From: an uncultured Actinomycetes bacterium
GTDB taxonomy: Bacteria; Actinomycetota; Acidimicrobiia; Acidimicrobiales; RAAP-2
Direction of reading: 5' to 3'
DNA length: 15,959 bases
Assembly: GCA_903893955.1 (NCBI GenBank)
Contig: CAITOG010000091.1
Location: 1 to 15,959 of the forward strand
In this document: positions 1 through 7,982 of the stretch, one piece after another
Layout: every line of letters begins with the position of its first letter
How positions within the stretch are numbered: the first letter of the stretch is position 1
The notes under the pieces: generated by a model
Database searches by the model: none
Told to the model about the DNA's origin: nothing
The model's input: the letters and a program-made list of their open reading frames with translations, nothing else
Translations under genes and position numbers: made by a program

Positions 1-1
1 G

Positions 2-199
2 ACCCACTGGGCGATCGGGACGGTCACGCCGTGGATGGTCCTCGTTGCGGGCGTCGACGGAGCGGACCGCGACGTCGTGGAGGTCGATGACGACGACGAG
101 CTGCTTGCATCACTGCACGATGCGAGCAGTCCCCCGGTCCCGAGCAGGCCACCAGCGGCAAGGAGACGGCGACGCGAGAGGGGGGATCCGTCCACCTGA
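2..199 (+). CDS. C-terminal end of an unidentified protein (partial)
   Basis: An open frame enters from the left edge and stops at the TGA at 197-199, leaving 65 residues. The visible part starts with a short hydrophobic stretch (around TPWMVLVAGV), continues with a very acidic run (VEVDDDDELL) and ends in a basic Pro/Arg tail (PPAARRRRRERGDPST). The frame keeps the G/C-rich third positions of neighbouring genes until the Arg-rich tail, and the next gene follows after 55 bp on the same strand. No catalytic motif is visible, so I cannot name a family. An overlapping frame with an ATG at 45 has less plausible composition. Coding status is likely; function is unknown. Confidence 0.5.
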   Translation, partial: THWAIGTVTPWMVLVAGVDGADRDVVEVDDDDELLASLHDASSPPVPSRPPAARRRRRERGDPST

Positions 200-242
200 C
201 GATGCTATCGGCGGTCGCACTTCGGGGAGGGGTCGCCTTGGC

Positions 243-248
243 TAGGTT
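243..248 (+). promoter_or_regulatory. -10 box (TAGGTT) for a leaderless acetyltransferase mRNA
   Basis: TAGGTT fits the actinobacterial -10 consensus TANNNT. It is separated by exactly 6 bp from the GTG at 255, so the G of the start codon falls at the expected +1. No Shine-Dalgarno sequence with usable spacing precedes this GTG. I see no convincing -35 box. Confidence 0.5.
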
Positions 249-254
249 TCGGGG

Positions 255-908
255 GTGACCTTCGCTCGTCGCCTTCCACCGCCCCTCCGTCGTCGGCTCG
301 CCGCTGGCCTCCGGTGGGGCCGAGAAGTGGCGCAGGAGCTCGGTGCGATCGGCCCTGACGACGACCCGGCCCGGCGCTTCCTCCACTTTGGACGCGGCAC
401 AGCGCTTCTGTGGCCCCAAGGCGTCATCTACAACGAGCGGTACCTCTCGATCGGCGAGGGCACATTGGTCGGCCCGAACACGGCGATCACCGCCGGGATG
501 GCGCCCGGGCAGGAGATGCCCACGAGCCCGGTGGTGTCGATCGGGTCGCGCTGCATCATCGGTCGAGGCAGCCACATCATCGGCCACTGGTCGATCGAGA
601 TCGGCGACGATATCCAGACCGGTCCCTACGTCTACATCACTGACCAGAACCACACCTACGACGATCCAGATGCGCCGATTGGCCGCCAGTGGCCGGCTGA
701 GGCTGCTGTCAAGATCGGCGCTGGCAGCTGGTTGGGAGCGAACTGCGTGATCCTGCCCGGCACGGTGCTCGGTGCCAACACCGTCGTCGCTGCCGGTGCG
801 GTGGTGTCGGGAGAGTTCCCCGACCACTGCGTGCTCGGGGGCGTGCCGGCCAGGATCCTGCGGCGCTATGTCGAGGGCGAGGGCTGGGCGCGACCCTCGG
901 CCCGCTGA
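255..908 (+). CDS. Left-handed beta-helix (hexapeptide repeat) O-acetyltransferase
   Basis: A 217-residue protein of the WbbJ / maltose-acetyltransferase-like acyltransferase group. Members transfer an acetyl group from acetyl-CoA to a hydroxyl, often on sugars or surface glycans. From about residue 60 it shows imperfect hexapeptide repeats (IGEGTLVGPNTAI, IGSRCIIGRGSHI, IGAGSWLGANCVI, VLGANTVVAAGAVV). The candidate catalytic histidine is H133 in DQNHTYDD, and the C-terminus has the family signature LGGVPARIL. The basic N-terminal stretch (residues 5-24) looks like an added helix. The GTG start is favoured by the -10 box 6 bp upstream. The acceptor cannot be read from sequence; the glycosyltransferase-like membrane protein two genes downstream makes a cell-envelope substrate possible. 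Family confidence is high. Confidence 0.9.
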   Translation: MTFARRLPPPLRRRLAAGLRWGREVAQELGAIGPDDDPARRFLHFGRGTALLWPQGVIYNERYLSIGEGTLVGPNTAITAGMAPGQEMPTSPVVSIGSRCIIGRGSHIIGHWSIEIGDDIQTGPYVYITDQNHTYDDPDAPIGRQWPAEAAVKIGAGSWLGANCVILPGTVLGANTVVAAGAVVSGEFPDHCVLGGVPARILRRYVEGEGWARPSAR

Positions 909-923
909 GCGAGGCGGCTGACC

Positions 924-929
924 TAACCT
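924..929 (+). promoter_or_regulatory. -10 box (TAACCT) for leaderless serB mRNA
   Basis: TAACCT matches TANNNT and lies exactly 6 bp before the GTG at 936, the same geometry as at 243-248. It sits in the 27-bp gap after the acetyltransferase, so serB may have its own leaderless transcript as well as readthrough. Confidence 0.5.
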
Positions 930-935
930 GCGGGT

Positions 936-2117
936 GTGGCCGACGACCGCTACACCCTGACGATCGATGGTCGAGACCACCCAGGCCTCGCAGCGGCGGT
1001 GTTCGACGCCGTGGCAGACGCGGCCCAATCGGTCACCGACGTCGGGCAGATCACGATCCGAGGCCATCTCGCACTGTGCATCGAGGTCGTCTTGAACCAG
1101 GGGATCGGCCAGCTTGAGCTGACTGAGGCGGTAGCAGCGGTGGCTGCCGCTCATGACGTCAGCATCGACGTGGCTTCCTCAGAGCAGCGAATCGCAATCG
1201 AAGGCCGTCGACTGCTCGTCACCTTGGTCGCGCCCAGCTTCGAGGCATCGACGCTGGCAGCCGCCTTCCGATCGATCGCCAGCTGCGGTGGGGACGTCGA
1301 GCGAATCATCCGACTCGCCGACTACCCCGTCTTCGCTTACGAGCTGCTCGTTCGTGGCCCTGACCCTGACGAGCTCCGCACCGCCCTCGGCCGGGTCGCG
1401 GTCGACCAGGCAGTCGACATCGCCGTCCAGCGGGCCGGCCTCCATCGCAGAGCCAAGCGACTCATCGTCATGGATGCCGACTCGACCCTCTTCAAGGGCG
1501 AGGTGATCGACAAGTTGGCGAGCCACCTCGGGCTCGAGGCGGAGGTCGCAGCCATCACCGAGGCGGCAATGGCTGGCGAGCTGGAGTTCGGCGATGCCCT
1601 TGCCGATCGGGTGGCGCTCCTCGAGGGCCTCGAGGTCGGTGCGCTGGCTGCAGTGGCGGCAGACCTCGAGCTGATGCCAGGTGCGCGGACCTTGCTGCGC
1701 ACGCTCCACCGGCTCGGCTACCGCACGGCGGTGGTCTCGGGGGGCTTCGTGCAGGTCATCGCGCCGGTGCTCGAGGAACTCGGGATCGACTACCTTGCCG
1801 CCAACAGCCTCGAGGTCGTCGACGGCAGGCTCACGGGCCGGCTCACCGGCGAGGTGGTCGACCGGGCCGGCAAGGCGGCGGCGCTGGTTCGCTTCGCCGA
1901 CGACGTGGGGATCCCGGTGAGCCAGACGGTGGCGGTCGGCGATGGCGCCAACGACATCGACATGCTCAGAGCAGCCGGCCTCGGGATCGCCTTCAACGCT
2001 CGCCCCGTCGTCAGAGAGGCAGCAGACACCGCGCTGAGCGTGCCGTACCTCGATGCGGTGCTCTTCATGCTCGGGATCACCCGCCAGGAGATCGAGGCGG
2101 CGGATGCCGATGGCTGA
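936..2117 (+). CDS. serB: Phosphoserine phosphatase SerB with N-terminal ACT domains
   Basis: A 393-residue cytosolic HAD-superfamily enzyme for the last step of serine biosynthesis (O-phosphoserine to serine plus phosphate). Residues about 5-80 and 90-165 look like two ACT-type regulatory domains, as in mycobacterial SerB2. The HAD core follows with every expected motif. Motif I is DADST with nucleophile D180 and acid/base D182, followed by the PSP-typical GEVID. Motif II is SGG at S268-G270, the motif III lysine is K313 in GKAAAL, and motif IV is GDGAND with D336 and D340. Length is close to the roughly 400 residues usual for the ACT-containing form. The GTG start is supported by the -10 box and by the N-terminus starting directly at the first ACT strand. 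ACT domains suggest allosteric feedback by serine or another amino acid, which is inferred from the family. Confidence 0.95.
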   Translation: MADDRYTLTIDGRDHPGLAAAVFDAVADAAQSVTDVGQITIRGHLALCIEVVLNQGIGQLELTEAVAAVAAAHDVSIDVASSEQRIAIEGRRLLVTLVAPSFEASTLAAAFRSIASCGGDVERIIRLADYPVFAYELLVRGPDPDELRTALGRVAVDQAVDIAVQRAGLHRRAKRLIVMDADSTLFKGEVIDKLASHLGLEAEVAAITEAAMAGELEFGDALADRVALLEGLEVGALAAVAADLELMPGARTLLRTLHRLGYRTAVVSGGFVQVIAPVLEELGIDYLAANSLEVVDGRLTGRLTGEVVDRAGKAAALVRFADDVGIPVSQTVAVGDGANDIDMLRAAGLGIAFNARPVVREAADTALSVPYLDAVLFMLGITRQEIEAADADG

Positions 2118-2180
2118 GCGATGCACCTGCGACCTTCTGGTCGTGGCTTCGACGTGCTCGCAATCGGTTGTGCTGGCTCG

Positions 2181-3923
2181 ATGAGCGTCGTCGAGGGCGT
2201 GACGCTCGAGGGCGAGGACGCCTCGGGAAGTGTCCTCGACCGGCGGCGCTGGGCGACGCCAGCCCTGCTCAGTCTCATCGTCGTGCTCGGCGCCGTGGTG
2301 CGCATCCCAGGGTTGACCCGTGGAGACCTGTTCTACGACGACTCCCTGTTCGCCCTACCTGCTCGAGCCAGCTTCTCGACCGCACTCAAGATGACGGGCA
2401 GCGCGCCGGGCGCCATGCTGCTCCAGCGCTCGTGGACGATGTTGCGTCCGTCCGCCACGTGGTTCGCACAGCTTCTCCCGCTCGGCGCCGCTGTCGCAGG
2501 CCTGGTCGTTCTCTATGCGCTCGCTCGCTCACTCGGTCGGCCTCGCTGGGCCGCCCTCGTCATGGCAGGCATGGGGGCTGCTTCGCCCGCCGCCATCGAG
2601 TACGCCGTCCACCTCGGTGAGTACGAGCTCGCCATGCTCGCCGCTGCTCTCCTGCTCCTCGTGACGGAGCTCGTTCGTCGCCGGACCACGCCGCTCGGCC
2701 TGATGGGGCTGGCGGTGATGAGCGTGATGGCGAGCGTGCTCGCAGTCGAGTTGGTCGCGGTCGTGCTGGCGTGCTGGTCCGCGCTCGTGGTGCTCTGCCT
2801 CCTTGAGCGGCGGCAGCGTGCGATGACCGCCGCTGCTGGCTTGGTCACAGTGGTGCTCAGCGGCGTCGTGGCCGTCATCGTGATCGGGCGGTTGCCTACG
2901 GCTGTGCACGCCACCTGGGTCCGTGCCCACCTGTTGGTGGTGGCACCGTTGACGAGTCGTCACCTCAGCATCGTCGTCGGCACCGCTGCTGCGGGGCTCG
3001 GCCATGGGCTCCTCGGCACCCCGATGGCACGACCACAGTCGCTCACCCGGGATCTGCTCACCGGCACCGCGCTCGATCTGGCCCTCCTGCTGGCGCTGGC
3101 CGAGGCACTGCTCCTGGTGGTCCTGCTCATCCCCGTGGCCCGATCGCTCGTGAACGAGGCACGCGCCCATGACCGCAGCCTGCTCGCGTCTGCCCTGGTC
3201 GTCATCGTGGCCATCGTCCTGTTCTTGGCCGGCGCCGCTCCGCTCGGCAGCGGCCGAGGTGACCTGGTCTGGTACCCCGCGATCTTGGCGCTGGTCGTCG
3301 TCGGGGTCGAGCGGCTCGCCCGGCTCGTTGCGCCACTGCTGCCGAGCTTGCGAGCGAGGAGCGTCGGCGCGGTGATGGCGGCCGTGGTGGTCGGCATCTT
3401 CGCAGCTCGCTTCGCATGGCACGAGCGTGCCTGGTATCCGAACCAGGACGTGTCGAAGCTGGTCAAGGTCATCGGTCCACGGCTCCACCCCGGTGACGCC
3501 ATCGTGGTCGACCGCCGGAATGTGGCCACATGGGCGTTCGCCGGGCTGAGCCCCTTCGCCATTCATACCGATCGTGCCGCCACCGCGTCGGCTCCGGCGG
3601 GTTACTCGGTCTCGCTCGACCCGCCTCGAGTGCTCGCGGAGGTGTGGGTGCGCAGGAACCCCTCGACGGGGACGGCACCCTACGCAGCGGCGGTGCGCTC
3701 GGTGCCAGGACTCCGCGCCCTGCCGGTCTCGACCACGAGGGTCTTCGAGATCGGCGTGACGGGCTGGGCGGTCGACCCGTGGGCTGCACGTCGCTGGGGA
3801 CCGACTGGTCGGCTCCTCCTGCCCACCGCCGCTGATGTTGCCCTCAAGGCGGCGGGATGGCGCCCGACGAGGTGGGTCAACGAGACGACCGGAGTGTTCT
3901 CAAGAGTGTGGCTCCGACGCTGA
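2181..3923 (+). CDS. Polytopic membrane protein, GT-C (GT39/ArnT-like) glycosyltransferase candidate
   Basis: A 580-residue membrane protein with about 11 hydrophobic helices spread over residues 17-420, then a soluble C-terminal domain of about 160 residues probably outside the membrane. After the first helix comes GDLFYDDSLFA, with acidic residues D49, D53 and D54. Acidic residues in the first extracytoplasmic loop are the hallmark of GT-C enzymes, which use polyprenyl-phosphate sugars to glycosylate lipids or proteins. I prefer the ATG at 2181 over the in-frame ATG at 2121: codons 2121-2180 have many A/T third positions, whereas G/C-ending codons dominate from 2181 on. No Shine-Dalgarno or clean -10 box marks the start. 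The family is suggested by topology and the acidic loop only; donor and acceptor are unknown. Confidence 0.7.
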   Translation: MSVVEGVTLEGEDASGSVLDRRRWATPALLSLIVVLGAVVRIPGLTRGDLFYDDSLFALPARASFSTALKMTGSAPGAMLLQRSWTMLRPSATWFAQLLPLGAAVAGLVVLYALARSLGRPRWAALVMAGMGAASPAAIEYAVHLGEYELAMLAAALLLLVTELVRRRTTPLGLMGLAVMSVMASVLAVELVAVVLACWSALVVLCLLERRQRAMTAAAGLVTVVLSGVVAVIVIGRLPTAVHATWVRAHLLVVAPLTSRHLSIVVGTAAAGLGHGLLGTPMARPQSLTRDLLTGTALDLALLLALAEALLLVVLLIPVARSLVNEARAHDRSLLASALVVIVAIVLFLAGAAPLGSGRGDLVWYPAILALVVVGVERLARLVAPLLPSLRARSVGAVMAAVVVGIFAARFAWHERAWYPNQDVSKLVKVIGPRLHPGDAIVVDRRNVATWAFAGLSPFAIHTDRAATASAPAGYSVSLDPPRVLAEVWVRRNPSTGTAPYAAAVRSVPGLRALPVSTTRVFEIGVTGWAVDPWAARRWGPTGRLLLPTAADVALKAAGWRPTRWVNETTGVFSRVWLRR

Positions 3924-3954
3924 GCCGCCGCCGACGTGTCGCGTGACCTGGCAC

Positions 3955-3960
3955 TAGCGT
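3955..3960 (+). promoter_or_regulatory. -10 box (TAGCGT) upstream of the monooxygenase block
   Basis: TAGCGT fits TANNNT in the 44-bp gap after the membrane protein. The expected +1 falls at about 3966-3968, at or just before an ATG at 3968. A transcript from here would be leaderless for that ATG, or would carry a leader of about 25 nt with a strong Shine-Dalgarno for the in-frame ATG at 3992. Confidence 0.5.
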
Positions 3961-3976
3961 CGACGAGATGACGCTC

Positions 3977-3987
3977 GGGGAGGGGAG
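3977..3987 (+). promoter_or_regulatory. Strong Shine-Dalgarno that favours the start at 3992
   Basis: A G-rich run contains the canonical GGAGG at 3979-3983, with 8 bp to the ATG at 3992. It also lies inside the reading frame that opens at the upstream ATG at 3968, so it is either a true ribosome-binding site or part of a short N-terminal extension. Confidence 0.6.
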
Positions 3988-3991
3988 ACGC

Positions 3992-5461
3992 ATGGAGCGA
4001 GTTGACGTCGCAATCATCGGGTCTGGCTTCGGCGGTCTCGGCATGGCCGTTGAGTTGGACAAGGCCGGGATCGGGCCGTTCATCATCCTCGAGGGAGCCG
4101 ACGGCGTCGGTGGGACCTGGCGAGACAACACCTACCCCGGGGCAGCTTGCGACGTGACCTCAGCGCTGTACTCCTTCTCCTTCCATCCCCACGTCTGGAG
4201 CCGCAAGTACCCCCAGCAGGCGGAGATCCTCGAGTACATCGAGGAGGTGGTCGACGCCTATGGCCTTCGACCCAAGCTCCGGTTCAACGCCATGGTCGAA
4301 GAGATGACCTGGGTCGACTCGACCGGGAGATGGCTGGTGTCGCTGGCTGATGGCCGAAAGGTCGATGCTCGCGTGGTGATCTCGTCGGTCGGACAGCTCA
4401 ACCAGCCGGCCTACCCCGACGTCGATGGCATTGGGACCTTCGCCGGGCCTGCCTTCCACTCGGCTCGGTGGGACCACGGTGTCGACCTGGCAGATCGACG
4501 GGTGGGCATCGTCGGCACCGGCGCCAGCGTCATCCAGTTCGGACCCCAGGTGGCCAAGATGGCCGCCAGCACCACGATCTTCCAGCGCTCTGCCCCCTAC
4601 GTCCTTCCCAAGCCCGACCCGGTAACCCCTCCGTGGCGGCGCCGTCTGTACTCGATCGCTCCACCAGCCCAGCTCCCGGCACGAGCGAAGAACTTCGTGT
4701 TGAACGAGGTGTTCGGGAACGCCATCATCAAGAGCCCCAAGCTGCGACAGCGCGTCACAGCGCAGTGGCGCACCTACATGACGTCGATCGTCACCGACCC
4801 GAAGCTCAGAGAGGTGTGCACCCCTGACTACGACCTCGGCTGCAAGAGGGCGCTCATCGCAGACGACTGGTATCCGATGGTGGTTCGAGACGACGTGACC
4901 GTCGAGACCTCGCCGATCGAACGGATCACCCCCACCAGCGTCGTGACCGCCGATGGCACCGAGCACGAGGTCGATGTCCTCATCTACGGGACTGGCTTCA
5001 AGGCGACCGAGTTCCTGACGCCGATGACGGTGGTCGGCAAGGAGGGTGTCGAGCTGACGGAGCACTGGGCTGACGGGGCGGCTGCGTTCCGTGGCGTGGC
5101 GACCGCTGGCTTCCCCAACCTCTTCCTGCTCTATGGCCCCAACACCAACCTGGGTGCGAACTCGATCGTCTACATGCTCGAGTCTCAGGCTCGCTACATC
5201 ACTCGACTGCTCGAGAAGGCTCGCCATGCCGACATCGCGGTCGTGGAGGTACGCGCCTCGGCTGAGGCAGCGTGGGAGGCGATGATCGTGGAGAAGAGCT
5301 CGACGACCGCATGGGTCACCGGTTGCCACAGCTGGTACACCACCGGCGGTCGCAACACGAACAACTGGCCAGACGCCACCTGGCGGTACCGCCGGTTGCT
5401 CTCGGACGCCGACCTGCTCGACTTCCAGGTGCGGCCCGCCTCGGTGCTGGCGGACGCATGA
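3992..5461 (+). CDS. Flavin monooxygenase of Baeyer-Villiger type (FAD/NADPH)
   Basis: A 489-residue cytosolic class B flavoprotein monooxygenase. BVMOs insert oxygen next to a ketone to give an ester or lactone. The FAD Rossmann motif is GSGFGG (G10-G15). The BVMO motif [AG]GxWxxxx[FY]P[GM]xxxD is matched fully from G40 to D54 (GGTW ... YPG ... D). The fingerprint FxGxxxHxxxW[PD] is matched by FAGPAFHSARWD, with H156 and W160. The NADPH Rossmann motif is GTGAS at 175-179. The start at 3992 is chosen for its Shine-Dalgarno and because the protein then opens directly on the first beta strand; 3968 is an in-frame alternative adding 8 residues. The stop overlaps the next ATG as ATGA, so translation is probably coupled with the esterase. 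It could be a related multifunctional FMO; the substrate is unknown. Confidence 0.9.
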   Translation: MERVDVAIIGSGFGGLGMAVELDKAGIGPFIILEGADGVGGTWRDNTYPGAACDVTSALYSFSFHPHVWSRKYPQQAEILEYIEEVVDAYGLRPKLRFNAMVEEMTWVDSTGRWLVSLADGRKVDARVVISSVGQLNQPAYPDVDGIGTFAGPAFHSARWDHGVDLADRRVGIVGTGASVIQFGPQVAKMAASTTIFQRSAPYVLPKPDPVTPPWRRRLYSIAPPAQLPARAKNFVLNEVFGNAIIKSPKLRQRVTAQWRTYMTSIVTDPKLREVCTPDYDLGCKRALIADDWYPMVVRDDVTVETSPIERITPTSVVTADGTEHEVDVLIYGTGFKATEFLTPMTVVGKEGVELTEHWADGAAAFRGVATAGFPNLFLLYGPNTNLGANSIVYMLESQARYITRLLEKARHADIAVVEVRASAEAAWEAMIVEKSSTTAWVTGCHSWYTTGGRNTNNWPDATWRYRRLLSDADLLDFQVRPASVLADA

Positions 5462-6351
5462 GCCCACACGTGCCCGTAGTCGCCGCTCGTCGCACTGCGG
5501 CGCTGATGCGGCGCCTCGTCCTCAACCCGTCGCTGCCATGGACCAAGCAGCGGGCGCGCATGGAGCGCGCCACTGGAGGGATCAAGGCGCCGAAATCGAT
5601 CGAGGTCTCGACCGACGTGGTCGCCGGCGTGCCTGTCGAGGTGCTGTCACCGATCGGGCGAGAGCCCAAGGGCACGCTCGTCCACCTCCATGGTGGTGGG
5701 TTCACCGTGGGCTCGCCCGCGGCTGTGCGCGGCTGGGCCGGGGCGCTGGCCGACAGGCTCGGCATCGAGGTGGTCGTCCCCGACTACCGATTGGCGCCTG
5801 AGCATCCCTTCCCGGCTGGGCTCGACGACACCGAGGCTGTGTTGGCTGACGTCCTCGCTCGTTGGGACCCCGCCACCGTCGCGCTCAGCGGCGACTCGGC
5901 CGGGGCCAACCTGGCGCTGGTTGCGACGCAAGACCGGAGCAAGGCATCGCTCTCGCTCCCGGCGGCGCTCGTCTTGCTGTCGCCGTGGCTCGACCTGACC
6001 GTCGACCGCCTCGACGAGCCTGCACTCGTCAAGCGAGATCCCCTGCTCAACCCTGAGTGGCTGGCGATGTGTGCGGTGGCCTACGCAGCAGGGCACCTCG
6101 ACGAGCCGAGGGTCTCGCCGCTGCTCGGCGACGTGGGTGGGCTGCCGCCAACCCTCGTGCAGGGCGGTTCCGATGACATCTTGGCCCCTGATGCCGCACG
6201 GCTCTCCCAAGCCGACGGGGTCACGTTGTCGGTGGCGTCGCCGCTCTGGCACGATTTCTCACTGCAGGTCGGTCAGCTTGCGGCCGCCGAGGCTGCGCTC
6301 GAGGTAGTCATCGAGCACCTCGAGCGGACGATGGCGATCGACGACGGCTGA
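5458..6351 (+). CDS. HSL-family alpha/beta hydrolase (esterase, LipR-like)
   Basis: A 297-residue hormone-sensitive-lipase-family esterase (alpha/beta hydrolase fold 3) that hydrolyses carboxylic esters. The oxyanion-hole motif HGGGF is at 78-82. The nucleophile elbow is GDSAG with S147, the acid is D239 in GSDDILAPD, and the base is H265 in WHDF. YRLAPEHPFPAGLDD is a typical HSL block. Length is normal for the family. The ATG at 5458 overlaps the monooxygenase stop by 4 bp; the frame is open further upstream but only as antisense-like out-of-frame sequence of the monooxygenase, so it is not used. Directly behind a BVMO, the natural job is hydrolysis of the ester or lactone product; the mycobacterial mymA-lipR pair has the same arrangement. 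Confidence 0.9.
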   Translation: MSPHVPVVAARRTAALMRRLVLNPSLPWTKQRARMERATGGIKAPKSIEVSTDVVAGVPVEVLSPIGREPKGTLVHLHGGGFTVGSPAAVRGWAGALADRLGIEVVVPDYRLAPEHPFPAGLDDTEAVLADVLARWDPATVALSGDSAGANLALVATQDRSKASLSLPAALVLLSPWLDLTVDRLDEPALVKRDPLLNPEWLAMCAVAYAAGHLDEPRVSPLLGDVGGLPPTLVQGGSDDILAPDAARLSQADGVTLSVASPLWHDFSLQVGQLAAAEAALEVVIEHLERTMAIDDG

Positions 6352-6380
6352 GCCAGCCACCAGCCACGAAGGGGGAGCGC

Positions 6381-7907
6381 GTGGAGCGACCACTGAGCAT
6401 CAATGACTTCCTGCGCCGAGCCGTGCAGGTCTACCCAGACCGAGTCGCGGTCGTCGACGAGCCTGACCAGCCAGCTCCTCCGATCGGGCCGCTCACGTGG
6501 GCTGGCTTCGATGATCGAGCGAAGGGGCACGCGGCCTGGCTCGATGATCTCGGCGTGGCGGTCGGTGGCCGGGTGGCGATCATCTCCCAGAACTCGGCGA
6601 GGATGCTGCTGTCGTTCTACGGCTGCTGCGGTTCCGGCCGAGTGCTGGTTCCTATCAACTTTCGGCTCGTCGAAGAAGAGGTCGCCTACATCGTCGAGCA
6701 CTCGGGCGCCGAGGTCTTGCTGGTCGATCCGGAGCTCGCCGACCTTGCCGCTGGTCTCGGCCACCCGAGGACCTTCGTGCTCGGCGATGATGACGACTTG
6801 CTCTACCCCACCGGCCGCACCCCGGCGCCGTGGGTGCCTGACGAGCGAGCGACAGCAACGATCAACTACACCTCAGGCACCACGGCACGTCCAAAGGGCG
6901 TCCAGCTGACCCATCGGAACCTCTGGGTCAATGCCGTGACGTTCTCGCTCCACCTTGGGGTGAGCGACCGCGACGTCTACCTCCACACGCTGCCGCTCTT
7001 CCACGTCAACGGGTGGGGGATGCCATTCGGTCTGACCGGCATGGGCGGTCGCCACGTGGTGCTGCGCAAGGTCGATGGCGCCGAGATCCTGCGGCGCATC
7101 GAGGACGAGGGCGTGACGCTCCTGTGCGGTGCCCCGGCGGTCATCACCATGGTCCTCGAGGCCGCCGCCACCTGGGAGGGGCCGATACCGGGTCGGGATC
7201 GAGTTCGCGTGGTGGTCGCAGGCGCCCCACCGCCGACGACCACCATCGAAGCCGTCGAGCTCGAGCTCGGATGGGAGTTCATCCAGATCTATGGATTGAC
7301 CGAGACCTCGCCGGTGCTCACGGTGAACCGGTCACGCGCAGAGTACGACGAGCTCACCACGCACGAACGGGCGCGCCTGCTCGGTCGGGCCGGTGCGCCC
7401 AGCCTCAGCACCGAGCTGTCGGTGAGCCCTGACGGAGAGGTGCTGGCTCGGTCGAACACCGTGCTGTCGTCGTACTGGGACAACCCCGCCGCCACCGAGG
7501 AAGCGCTCAGCGACGGGTGGTTCCACACCGGCGACGGCGGGACCATCGAGGATGGGTATCTGACGATCACCGACCGCAAGAAGGACGTCATCATCTCGGG
7601 CGGAGAGAACGTCTCGTCGATCGAGGTCGAAGATGCGCTCCTGCACCACCCCCACATCCGTGAGGTGGCGGTGATCGGGATCCCCGACGAGCGATGGGGC
7701 GAGCTCGTGACAGCGCTGGTGGTCACCGACGGCACCGACCTCGGGGCTGACGAAATCATCACCTTCGCCCGTGAGCACCTCGGGGGCTACAAGATCCCTC
7801 GTCGCATCGAGTTCCGCGACGAGCTCGCCCGGACGGCGACCGGCAAACTCCAGAAGGCGAAGCTCCGCGAGCCCTTCTGGGCCGGTCGAGAGCGCAAGGT
7901 CCACTGA
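6381..7907 (+). CDS. Acyl-CoA synthetase (AMP-forming, FadD-like)
   Basis: A 508-residue member of the ANL adenylate-forming family. It activates a carboxylic acid with ATP, then transfers it to CoA. The AMP-binding P-loop is TSGTTARPKG (164-173), and motif YGLTE is at 304-308. The C-terminal hinge and core follow as HTGDGGTIEDGY, DRKKDVIISGGEN and TATGKLQK with catalytic K489. The GTG start has a purine-rich Shine-Dalgarno (GGGGGAG, 6371-6377) just upstream, and the gap to the esterase is only 29 bp, consistent with one operon. All catalytic motifs are intact. It resembles medium/long-chain FadD ligases; in context it would feed the acid released by the esterase into beta-oxidation. The true chain or ring substrate cannot be read from sequence. 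Confidence 0.92.
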   Translation: MERPLSINDFLRRAVQVYPDRVAVVDEPDQPAPPIGPLTWAGFDDRAKGHAAWLDDLGVAVGGRVAIISQNSARMLLSFYGCCGSGRVLVPINFRLVEEEVAYIVEHSGAEVLLVDPELADLAAGLGHPRTFVLGDDDDLLYPTGRTPAPWVPDERATATINYTSGTTARPKGVQLTHRNLWVNAVTFSLHLGVSDRDVYLHTLPLFHVNGWGMPFGLTGMGGRHVVLRKVDGAEILRRIEDEGVTLLCGAPAVITMVLEAAATWEGPIPGRDRVRVVVAGAPPPTTTIEAVELELGWEFIQIYGLTETSPVLTVNRSRAEYDELTTHERARLLGRAGAPSLSTELSVSPDGEVLARSNTVLSSYWDNPAATEEALSDGWFHTGDGGTIEDGYLTITDRKKDVIISGGENVSSIEVEDALLHHPHIREVAVIGIPDERWGELVTALVVTDGTDLGADEIITFAREHLGGYKIPRRIEFRDELARTATGKLQKAKLREPFWAGRERKVH

Positions 7908-7920
7908 TCTTCGACATGCC

Positions 7921-7950
7921 TTGAATGAGACACCGAGACCGGATTAGTCT
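7921..7950 (+). promoter_or_regulatory. Promoter of the ferredoxin-P450 genes
   Basis: TTGAAT (7921-7926) and TAGTCT (7945-7950) are separated by 18 bp, the only pair in the window with both a plausible -35 and -10 box. The predicted start is near 7957, giving a leader of about 26 nt with a Shine-Dalgarno. It lies in the 75-bp gap after the CoA ligase, so the P450 section may be switched separately from the monooxygenase section. Confidence 0.5.
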
Positions 7951-7951
7951 C
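7935..7951 (+). promoter_or_regulatory. Candidate operator dyad GAGAC-N7-GTCTC over the -10 box
   Basis: A 17-bp inverted repeat with 5-bp perfect arms covers the -10 hexamer, where a repressor would block RNA polymerase. A second outer dyad, TGAGAC (7926-7931) with GTCTCA (7947-7952), has half-site centres 21 bp apart, two helical turns. Size and placement suit a TetR-type repressor, but no regulator gene is in the window. Confidence 0.4.
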
Positions 7952-7982
7952 ACAGTCGTAGTCACGCATAAGGGGGGGCACC

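Noticed and set aside
1179..2126. Long minus-strand open frame opposite serB (315 codons)
   Set aside because: It is the antisense shadow of a gene with every HAD motif intact. Its His/Arg/Asp-rich composition is what G/C-ending codons produce on the opposite strand.
2121..2180. Upstream ATG (2121) as start of the membrane protein
   Set aside because: The 20 codons before 2181 have many A/T third positions, unlike the gene body, and no Shine-Dalgarno is properly spaced.
2529..3566. Minus-strand open frame of 345 codons opposite the membrane protein
   Set aside because: It is rich in Gln, His, Asp and Arg with no recognisable fold, and the plus strand gives regular membrane helices over the same span.
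4160..5467. Minus-strand open frame of 435 codons opposite the monooxygenase
   Set aside because: The plus strand carries complete BVMO motifs. The antisense product has no motif and results from high GC content with few antisense stops.
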